64,000 bases of DNA from S015-6 sp964384945. GTDB lineage: Bacteria; Desulfobacterota; DSWW01. The notes beneath the pieces were generated by a model. That model saw only the letters and a list, made by a program, of their open reading frames with translations. It did not search any database and was not told the DNA's origin. This document shows positions 57,717 to 64,000 of this stretch, piece after piece. The stretch is from positions 372,001 through 436,000 of the forward strand of contig CAYLMK010000001.1 in NCBI GenBank assembly GCA_964384945.1. The letters run 5' to 3'. The first letter of the stretch is position 1, and every line of letters begins with the position of its first letter. The position numbers were made by a program, and so were the translations under genes.

Positions 57717-58343
57717 ATGGCGTCGGACCGGTATCCTGAGAAAACGAAGGACTTCGCTGACGCCCTAGCGGACTGCAACGGGCTGCGCGGTGCCGGGTTC
57801 GTCCGATGGGCCTTCACCCCGGGAATGCTGTTCGCCGCCCCGGAGAAATGGTGGGGGGACCGGGGGCTGCGGCCCAGGCCGCACGAGGGAGTCGACCTGT
57901 GCCTGTACCTGGACGAGTCAGGCCGCATCTTCGCGCTCGACGCATCTGCACGGATCCCGGTGATGCTCGACGGGACGGTGAGGAAGATCGAGAAGGACTA
58001 TCTCGGACAATCCGTGTACGTGGACCACGCAGTCGATGACGGGGACGGGAGAAGCCTTTGGACGATGTACGGACACACCGCGCCCCTGGACCACGTCCGC
58101 CCCGGGACAAGCGTTCGGCAAGGCGAGATCATCGCATCGCTGCCGGAAAAGAACAAAAAGGCCACCGGCCCCCGGCCCCATCTTCATCTGACCATCGCAT
58201 GGGTATACCCGGAACGAGCCCTTCGCGAACTCGGCTGGGAGACCCTGCACGACCGCGGGATCGCCCTCCTCATCGACCCTTTGCAAGCCATGGGCTGTCC
58301 CTATAGAATTCTGGATCCGGGCGTTTCGCCGGAATCGCTTTAG
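57717..58343 (+). CDS. M23 (LytM-like) peptidase domain protein, cytoplasmic-looking
   Basis: 208 residues, ATG at 57717. The zinc ligands are visible: HEGVD (His and Asp) at ~59-63 and HLHL (second His of HxH) at ~160; also YGHTAP. M23 peptidases cut peptide cross-bridges in peptidoglycan, but no signal peptide or membrane helix is seen, so an export route or non-peptidoglycan role is open. It starts a plus-strand run and is divergent from the CocE gene. Confidence 0.72.
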   Translation: MASDRYPEKTKDFADALADCNGLRGAGFVRWAFTPGMLFAAPEKWWGDRGLRPRPHEGVDLCLYLDESGRIFALDASARIPVMLDGTVRKIEKDYLGQSVYVDHAVDDGDGRSLWTMYGHTAPLDHVRPGTSVRQGEIIASLPEKNKKATGPRPHLHLTIAWVYPERALRELGWETLHDRGIALLIDPLQAMGCPYRILDPGVSPESL

Positions 58344-58425
58344 GGCGCGGGAAGGGAAGGCAGGACCGCTCCCTGTCCGGCCGACGGCCGCAGAAGCCAC
58401 TTTCACGAGCCTCCGGAGGCCCTTG

Positions 58426-58983
58426 GTGTCGTCGGAATCCTCAAGGCCCGAGCCCGAGTTCGTTGGGTACTTCCCGGGCGCGATCGGCCTGATCACCCAT
58501 GCCCACGCCGTATACTATTATGAGCACTGGGGCTTTGACGTCACCTTCGAGACACAGGTCGGCAGGGAGCTGTCCGAGTTCGTGGCCCGCTTCCGGGAAG
58601 GCCGCGACGGACTTTGGGTCGCCCGGGTCAAGGGAGCGTTCGCAGGCTCGGCGGCGATCGACGGTCGGAATGCAGGCGAAGAGGGCGCCCGGCTGCGCTG
58701 GTTCATCGTGATGCCGCCCTTTCGGGGCGCGGGCCTGGGCAAGATCCTGCTCGGCCGGGCGGTCGCGTTCTGCCGGCAGAGGAGCTACCCCGGGGTCTAC
58801 CTGTGGACCTTCCAGGGGCTGGACGCGGCCCGCGCCCTGTACGAGCGCCAAGGGTTTCGCCTCTGCGAAGAACACAAAGTCGATCAGTGGGGCCGCCGGA
58901 TCACCGAGCAGAGGTTCGAACTGCGCTTCGGACGGCAGGCGGCCTATGAAATCAACGGTTCCCCCTCAGGCAAAAGACGATAG
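58426..58983 (+). CDS. GNAT family N-acetyltransferase
   Basis: 185 residues from the GTG at 58426, six bases after GGAGG (a TTG three bases earlier is the alternative). The GNAT core is VTFETQVGRELSEF...LRWFIVMPPFRGAGLGKILLGRAVAFCRQRSYPGVYLWTFQGLDAARALYERQGFRLCEEH; the RGxGxG/A acetyl-CoA loop is RGAGLG. It precedes the aminotransferase by 8 bp. An acetylation step on an amine or amino acid of the neighbouring catabolic set is plausible. Confidence 0.85.
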   Translation: MSSESSRPEPEFVGYFPGAIGLITHAHAVYYYEHWGFDVTFETQVGRELSEFVARFREGRDGLWVARVKGAFAGSAAIDGRNAGEEGARLRWFIVMPPFRGAGLGKILLGRAVAFCRQRSYPGVYLWTFQGLDAARALYERQGFRLCEEHKVDQWGRRITEQRFELRFGRQAAYEINGSPSGKRR

Positions 58984-58991
58984 GAGAGGTC

Positions 58992-60371
58992 ATGGTTTCG
59001 AGAAGGTCCCTGGCCGATCTGGACAAGGCACATCTGATTCATCCGCTGACTCACCCGAGGCACTTTGAAACCCACCATCCGCCCCGCATCGTGGTGGAGG
59101 GCAAGGGGGTGAGGATCCGGGACTCGGAGGGCCGGGAAATCCTGGACGGCTTCTCCGGGCTCTGGTGCGTGGCCGTGGGGCACAATCATCCCAGGATCAT
59201 CGAGGCCGTCACACGGCAGATGAACAAGTTAAGCTACTTCACCTCCTTCCACGGAGTTTCGACACCTCCCTCCATCGAGCTTGCCGCGAGGCTCGCCGGC
59301 CTTTTCGATCCCGCGCACAAACTTACGCGGGCCTGGTTCACCTGCGGAGGCTCGGAGTCCAACGAGACGAACATCAAGATGGCCCGGCTTTACTGGGCCC
59401 TGATGGGCAAGAGCGAGAAGAACAAGATCCTCTCCCGAAGGTATTCCTACCACGGCATGGGGCTGGCCACCACGGCGGCCACGGGCATCTTCCCCTTTCA
59501 CTTCAATATCGACCCACTGCCGGGTGGCTTCGTCAAGGCGGCGGCACCTTACTGCTATCAGTGTGAGTTCGATCTCACCTATCCGGCCTGCGATCTCGCG
59601 TGCGTCCGGGACATCGAGGAGACGATCCGGGAGGAGGGCCCGGAGACGATCGCGGCCTTCGTCGCGGAGCCGGTGATCGGATCCGGCGGCGTCATCCCGC
59701 CCCCGGACACCTACTTTCCACGCATTCGCGAGCTCTGCGACCGGTACGAAATTCTCCTGATCCTGGATGAGGTCATCACCGGCTTCGGCCGGACCGGCGC
59801 CATGTTCGCCCACGAGCACTGGGGAGGCATCCGCCCGGACATGCTCAGCCTGGCCAAGGGGATCAGCTCGGGCCACATCCCGCTGGGCGCCTGCGTGATG
59901 CGCTCCGACCTGTACGACGCAATCGGCGAGCGTCAGGACGACAGGCTGCCCCTGATGCACGGCTTCACCTACATGAACCACCCCGTCGCGTGCGCCGCGG
60001 GGCTCGCCAACATCGAGGTCATCGAGGAGGAGGGCCTGGTCCGGAAGGCCCGGGAGAACGGAGCGTATTTGCTGGAAGGGCTCCGGACGCTCGCCCGCCA
60101 CGATTCCGTGGGAGACGTGCGGGGCATGGGCATGCTGGCCGCGATCGAGTTTGTGGCGGACAAGCAAACCAAGATGCCGATCCAGCCCGAGAACTCGGCC
60201 CCGGAGACGGTGGCCGACCTGTGCTGGGAGAAGGGCCTGTTCATCCGATCCTCCACGATGGAGACCGTCTGCATCGCGCCGGCCCTGATCATGGACAGGC
60301 CCGACATCGACCGGATCGTGGACACCCTCGACGCATCCATCCGGGAAATGGAGAAGAAGCTGCTTAAGTAG
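58992..60371 (+). CDS. Class III aminotransferase (PLP-dependent, omega-amino acid type)
   Basis: 459 residues. SGLWCVAVGHNHPRI near the N-terminus, FTCGGSESNETNIKMARLYW, LILDEVITGFGRTGAMFAHEHWG (Asp for PLP N1) and the Schiff-base Lys in LSLAKGISSGHIPLGA match omega-transaminases (beta-alanine- or putrescine-pyruvate type). It moves an amino group to pyruvate, making an aldehyde. The next genes supply an aldolase-like and a dehydrogenase, fitting a small catabolic pathway. Confidence 0.92.
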   Translation: MVSRRSLADLDKAHLIHPLTHPRHFETHHPPRIVVEGKGVRIRDSEGREILDGFSGLWCVAVGHNHPRIIEAVTRQMNKLSYFTSFHGVSTPPSIELAARLAGLFDPAHKLTRAWFTCGGSESNETNIKMARLYWALMGKSEKNKILSRRYSYHGMGLATTAATGIFPFHFNIDPLPGGFVKAAAPYCYQCEFDLTYPACDLACVRDIEETIREEGPETIAAFVAEPVIGSGGVIPPPDTYFPRIRELCDRYEILLILDEVITGFGRTGAMFAHEHWGGIRPDMLSLAKGISSGHIPLGACVMRSDLYDAIGERQDDRLPLMHGFTYMNHPVACAAGLANIEVIEEEGLVRKARENGAYLLEGLRTLARHDSVGDVRGMGMLAAIEFVADKQTKMPIQPENSAPETVADLCWEKGLFIRSSTMETVCIAPALIMDRPDIDRIVDTLDASIREMEKKLLK

Positions 60372-60441
60372 AAGGCCCGGCAGGGGGAAACAGCCACGGA
60401 GTTGCCGGGCCCTCAACCGCGCAGAGGAGAGGATCCCTGTC

Positions 60442-61341
60442 ATGGAACGGAGATTTCAAGGCGTGTACCCCGTGGTGCTGACCCCGCTGACAGCCGCAGG
60501 CGCCGTCGACGCGGCGGCACTGGAAGAGATCGTGGACTTTCTGATCGGAAAGGGCGTTCACGGGCTGCTGATCCTGGGCAGCAACGGCGAATCGCCCTTC
60601 CTGACGGATGCCGAAAGGAGGCAGGTCGTCACGGCCGCCGTGGGGGCGTGCGGGGGGCGCGTGCCGGTCATGGTCGGAACCGCCTACATGGGCACGGACC
60701 CGACGATCGAGTTCGGGGCCTTTGCCCGCAAGGCGGGCGCGGACGCCCTGCTCTCCGCCCTGCCCGTCTATTACCCCCTCGAAGAGGAGGACGTCTACCG
60801 TCATTATCGGGCCCTCTCGGAACGGCTCGACATGCCGATCTTCTATTACAATTTCCCCATGGCCACGCACCTGACGCTCACCCCGCAGCAGATCCACCGC
60901 CTCTCGACGATTCCGAACATACGGGGCGTCAAGGAGTCGATCGCCGACCTGGCCGAGTTGGCGGCACTGGTCGATCTGACACGGGGCACGGCCTTCGATG
61001 TCCACACCGGCACCTCCATGAACTTTTTTTACGCCCTGCAGGGCGGCGCACACGGGGTCATCTGCCCCCTGGCCAACCTGGTGCCCGAGACGCTCGTTTC
61101 CCTTTGGAATGCCTTTCAGGAGGGAGACCTGAAGAGGGCGGAGGCCCTCCAGTTCAGCTTTCCCGAACTCGTCACCCTCTTCGTGAGTTCGATGCGGCCC
61201 CACGCCCTGCTCAAGGAGGCCATGCGGCTTCTGGGGCACAAGATGACGGCGGTCGTGAAGGGCCCCCTGCCTCAACCGACCGATGCAGACCGGCGGTTCG
61301 TTCGCGAGAGGCTGGTCAAGGCAGGCATGATCCCAGGCTGA
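60442..61341 (+). CDS. DapA/NAL-family aldolase (dihydrodipicolinate synthase-like)
   Basis: 299 residues. TIM barrel of class I pyruvate aldolases: GSNGESPFLTDAER, the Tyr in FYYNFPMATH and the Schiff-base Lys in RGVKESIADL. The usual DapA lysine-biosynthesis role is unlikely in this context; N-acetylneuraminate lyase-, KDG aldolase- or 4-hydroxy-2-oxoglutarate aldolase-like activities are options. It follows the aminotransferase by 70 bp, which contains GAGGAGAGGA as ribosome site. Confidence 0.9.
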   Translation: MERRFQGVYPVVLTPLTAAGAVDAAALEEIVDFLIGKGVHGLLILGSNGESPFLTDAERRQVVTAAVGACGGRVPVMVGTAYMGTDPTIEFGAFARKAGADALLSALPVYYPLEEEDVYRHYRALSERLDMPIFYYNFPMATHLTLTPQQIHRLSTIPNIRGVKESIADLAELAALVDLTRGTAFDVHTGTSMNFFYALQGGAHGVICPLANLVPETLVSLWNAFQEGDLKRAEALQFSFPELVTLFVSSMRPHALLKEAMRLLGHKMTAVVKGPLPQPTDADRRFVRERLVKAGMIPG

Positions 61342-61367
61342 AGAGGGTCGCCTTTGAGGATGCAGGC

Positions 61368-62600
61368 ATGAAGGCGCTCGTATTCGAGATGAGCCTTCCC
61401 AGGATGGCCGCGGCCAGGGTGCTGGGAGCCCTCTCCACCCGGGCCTATGTGGGACGGTTCTCGAGCTTGCGCTACCGGGAGATCCCGGAGCCGGTGCTGC
61501 CCGCCGACGACTGGGTCGTGATCCGGACCCGGTACTGCGGGATTTGCGGCAGCGACTACAAGCAGGCCTTCATGGACGGGAACATCGACAACCCGATGAC
61601 CTCCCTCATCAGCTTCCCTCAGGTCCTCGGGCACGAGGTGGTCGGGACCGTTGAGAAGGTCGGCCCGGCCGTCCGGGAGAGGACGGTGGGGGAACGGGTC
61701 GTGCTCAACCCCTGGCTCTCCTGCGGGCCCAGGGGGTTCAAGCAGGCGTGCCCGTCCTGCGCCGAGGGGAACTTCTCGCGCTGCTACAACTTCCACCGGG
61801 GCCTGCTCCCGCCCGGGATCCACACGGGAAACTCGAGCGCGGCCACCGGCGGCTTCGCCGAGTTCGTTCCCGCCCACGAATCCATGTGCGTTCCGATCCC
61901 GGACGGCATGCGTTTCGAGGAGGCGGTTCTCGCGGATCCCTACAGCGTCTCACTCCACGCAATTCTGAACTTTCCTCCTCCGGAAAGGGGAACCGTTCTG
62001 GTATACGGTTGCGGGACGCTGGGGCTTCTGAGCATCGCGATCCTGCGAACCCTCTACCCGGCGGTCCGAATCCTGGCCGTCTACCGTTTCGACCACCAGC
62101 GTGAACTCGCCCTACGCTTCGGCGCAGAGCAAGCCATTGCCTGGAGGCCCCCTGAGAAGCTCATTTCTGCGGTTGCCTCGCTGACCGGCGCGGAGCTGCT
62201 CACGCCCCGGTTCGGGAAACCCATGCTGAACGGCGGCGTGCAGGCCGTCTTCGATTCCGTGGGCGGGGCCGAGACGCTGGAGGTGGGCGTGCGCGTTTGC
62301 GACTGGCGCGCGAAGATCGTGGTGACGGGCGTGGCCACGCCCAGACGGTTCGAGTGGACCCCCCTTTACTTCAAAGAGATATCGATCGTGGGCTCAAACG
62401 CCTTCGGGTTCGAGCCTTACGGCGGGAAGCGGAGCCACGCCTTCGAAATCTATTTCGACCTGATCCGGTCGCGCGGCGTGGACGTCACCGCTATCCTGAC
62501 GCACCGCTTCCGACTGAATCAGTACGCAGAGGCCCTGCTCGCCTGCCGCCATCAGGGAAGGAGCCGGGCCGTGAAGGTGCTCTTCGAATACCCGGAATGA
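61368..62600 (+). CDS. Zinc-dependent alcohol dehydrogenase (MDR family)
   Basis: 410 residues from the ATG at 61368. CGICGSDYK has the catalytic zinc Cys; GHEVVGTVEKVG the catalytic His and Glu; structural zinc Cys quartet in CGPRGFKQACPSCAEGNFSRC; Rossmann GCGTLGLLS. The region VLVYGCGTLGLLSIAILRTLYPAVRILAVYRFDHQ binds NAD(P). It oxidises or reduces an alcohol/aldehyde likely produced by the upstream enzymes. Typical length. Confidence 0.92.
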   Translation: MKALVFEMSLPRMAAARVLGALSTRAYVGRFSSLRYREIPEPVLPADDWVVIRTRYCGICGSDYKQAFMDGNIDNPMTSLISFPQVLGHEVVGTVEKVGPAVRERTVGERVVLNPWLSCGPRGFKQACPSCAEGNFSRCYNFHRGLLPPGIHTGNSSAATGGFAEFVPAHESMCVPIPDGMRFEEAVLADPYSVSLHAILNFPPPERGTVLVYGCGTLGLLSIAILRTLYPAVRILAVYRFDHQRELALRFGAEQAIAWRPPEKLISAVASLTGAELLTPRFGKPMLNGGVQAVFDSVGGAETLEVGVRVCDWRAKIVVTGVATPRRFEWTPLYFKEISIVGSNAFGFEPYGGKRSHAFEIYFDLIRSRGVDVTAILTHRFRLNQYAEALLACRHQGRSRAVKVLFEYPE

Positions 62601-62637
62601 GGAAACCCTCGAGACGAACACCCCAGGGAGAAAAAGG

Positions 62638-63210
62638 ATGGAAACGCAATTCCTTGATCTGCTGAGAAGACGGTCGGCGTACCGGGCCATCGCGCCACGG
62701 CCCGTGGAAAAGGAGAGGATTCAGGCCATGCTCGAGGCCGCCCAGCTCTCGGCCTCGTGCATGAACAACCAGCCCTGGCGGTTCCTCGTTCTGAACGATC
62801 CGGCGGCCCTGGAAAAGGGGAGAAAGGCCCTCGCCGACGGCAACTACTGGGCGAGGACGGCGCCCGTGCTCCTCGTCGGCTTCTCGCGGGCGGACCTGGA
62901 CTGCCGTCCTGCGGACGGAAGGGAGTATTTCCTGTTCGACCTGGGGATGGCCGCACAGAACCTCATGCTCCAGGCCGCCGAACTCGGCTTGGTGGCTCGC
63001 CCCATGGCGGGGTTCCGTCCGGCCGTGATCCGGGAAGAATTCCGGATTCCGGAGGTATACACGATACTCGTCGTGATCGCGGTGGGATACGAGGGGGACC
63101 TGTCAACGCTCCAGGAGCACCATCAGAAGGTTTCGGTCGCGCCCAGGACCCGCAAGCCCCTCGGGGACAATTTCTTCTTCAATCAATTCTCGGAGGCCAC
63201 AAAAGGGTAG
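62638..63210 (+). CDS. Nitroreductase family flavoprotein
   Basis: 190 residues. RRSAYRAI and SASCMNNQPWRFLVL are the FMN-binding phosphate and dimer motifs; ALADGNYWARTAPVLLVGFSR, DLGMAAQNLMLQAAELGLVARPMAGF follow. C-terminus RKPLGDNFFFNQF. Probably reduces nitro or quinone groups with NAD(P)H. Last gene in the set; a decayed relative lies at 23684-23833. Confidence 0.9.
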   Translation: METQFLDLLRRRSAYRAIAPRPVEKERIQAMLEAAQLSASCMNNQPWRFLVLNDPAALEKGRKALADGNYWARTAPVLLVGFSRADLDCRPADGREYFLFDLGMAAQNLMLQAAELGLVARPMAGFRPAVIREEFRIPEVYTILVVIAVGYEGDLSTLQEHHQKVSVAPRTRKPLGDNFFFNQFSEATKG

Positions 63211-63291
63211 TCGGTCCCGAGATTCGTTCGATCCCGTCCGCTCCCTCGCAACCTGCGCAATCCGTCCGACCGTATTCACTCGGATGGGAAG

Positions 63292-63954
63292 TCAGTTGCC
63301 GTCCAGGTAGCGCTTCAGTTCCTCCTTGATGAAGAAGCGCCCCCTGTGCAGCCTCGACTTGATGGCGGCCGGCGTGGTCTTCAGGATCCGGCTCGTCTCC
63401 TTGATCGAGTATCCCTGCAGGTCGCGCAGAGAGAAGACGTTCCGGTAGATCTCGGGAAGGCTGTCCACGATCTCATTGATCTTCCCGTAAAGTTCCTTGA
63501 CCATGAGCAGATCGCCTTGAGAGCGGGTCTGGCCGTCGAACCGAAGCATGTTTTCGTCCTGCCCCAGGAAAGGCCCCACGCTCTCGAGAGGAACCATGAA
63601 CTTGGCGTGCCGCTGACTTCGGCGCTTCATCAGGGCGGCGTTCACCGTAATCCGATACAGCCAGGTGGCAAGGGTGGACCGCTCCTCGAACCTGTCGATC
63701 TTCTTTATGGTCGTTATGTATACGTCCTGAAGGACCTCTTCGGCGTCCTGGTGATTGTTGCAGATCCGGTAGGCAACCGAGTAAAGTTTGTCATGGTACC
63801 GGGCCTTGATTCGTTCCAGTCCTTCCGGGTCCCCTTCCTTCAGAAGGTGAAGCGTGAGTTCCTCCCCGGTCATGCCTCTCTGTGTTGCCGGCGACACCTC
63901 GGATCCCTGAAAACCGTCTCTGGTCTCCGCTTGTTGTATCGTATGCCCTTGCAT
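63292..63954 (-). CDS. ECF-type RNA polymerase sigma factor
   Basis: 220 residues from the ATG at 63954 (GGGGGATTGG upstream). Region 2 (residues ~35-100): YRICNNHQDAEEVLQDVYITTIKKIDRFEERSTLATWLYRITVNAALMKRRSQ; region 4 (~150-210): SLPEIYRNVFSLRDLQGYSIKETSRILKTTPAAIKSRLHRGR. The N-terminal ~25 residues are an extension. Extracytoplasmic-function sigma factors direct polymerase to stress or surface-regulated promoters; the partner anti-sigma gene may lie past the window edge or be missing. Convergent with the nitroreductase. Confidence 0.93.
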   Translation of the reverse strand: MQGHTIQQAETRDGFQGSEVSPATQRGMTGEELTLHLLKEGDPEGLERIKARYHDKLYSVAYRICNNHQDAEEVLQDVYITTIKKIDRFEERSTLATWLYRITVNAALMKRRSQRHAKFMVPLESVGPFLGQDENMLRFDGQTRSQGDLLMVKELYGKINEIVDSLPEIYRNVFSLRDLQGYSIKETSRILKTTPAAIKSRLHRGRFFIKEELKRYLDGN

Positions 63955-64000
63955 GGCCAATCCCCCTTTTGATCCTTCCGTGTCGAAACCCTACGTCGCT

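Overview
The window is about 62% GC. It looks like a chromosomal segment of an environmental bacterium of deltaproteobacterial type (Desulfobacterota, Myxococcota or a relative). The signs are paired DUF1302/DUF1329 envelope proteins, an NrfHA cytochrome system, a PAS-type sigma-54 activator, DUF4215 'Myxococcus cysteine-rich' repeats, separate-subunit B12-dependent acyl-CoA mutase genes, many acyl-CoA enzymes, and a CsgG/DUF4810/DUF799 lipoprotein operon. The taxonomic call is inference from gene content. I saw no rRNA, tRNA, CRISPR array or intact insertion sequence.

Layout. 1-5.9 kb (minus): a four-gene operon DUF1329 - YCF48 - RND transporter - DUF1302 (cut by the window edge). 6-9.4 kb: an SCP2 protein, a membrane M28 peptidase and an M14-type deacylase. 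9.5-12 kb: a CsgG-like lipoprotein operon. 12-18.9 kb (minus): TamB and an Omp85 protein with about seven POTRA repeats. 19-23.3 kb: small secreted proteins, an MltF-type transglycosylase, an nrfA remnant and a DUF4215 lipoprotein. 24-36.9 kb (plus): a sigma-54 activator followed by a monooxygenase-like protein, a second DUF1302/DUF1329 pair, MeaB, a two-subunit acyl-CoA mutase, two SDR dehydrogenases, a lactonase-like MBL hydrolase and an acyl-CoA synthetase. This reads as one uptake, activation and carbon-skeleton-rearrangement unit for an unknown hydrophobic or branched acid. 37.4-42.8 kb: a TetR-controlled TolC/MacA/MacB-type efflux operon with a clear promoter and operator. 42.9-44.6 kb: a recombination-scarred island with a PEP-CTERM tail, a YafQ remnant, two gatB 3' ends and a HEPN/MNT pair inside a 128-bp direct repeat. 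44.6-46.5 kb (minus): nrfHA. 46.7-52.9 kb: a secreted protein, two crotonases, a membrane glycosyltransferase and an acyl-CoA ligase. 53-57.5 kb: a THUMP methyltransferase, KhpA, a cysteine-less HesB-like protein and a CocE-type hydrolase. 57.7-63.2 kb: an M23 peptidase and a GNAT protein, then an aminotransferase - DapA-like - Zn-ADH - nitroreductase catabolic set. 63.3-64 kb: an ECF sigma factor.

How the parts fit: two DUF1302/DUF1329 sets, two acyl-CoA ligases, crotonases, SDRs and a mutase point to a lifestyle of degrading hydrophobic carboxylic acids. NrfHA gives nitrite reduction to ammonium. The mutase active-site loop, as I align it by eye, matches none of the characterised methylmalonyl-, isobutyryl- or 2-hydroxyisobutyryl-CoA mutases and is the best candidate for new biochemistry here. 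Several start sites were moved inward from the longest open frame on the basis of ribosome binding sites or signal peptides; this is stated per entry. All similarities come from reading the sequence, not from database searches.
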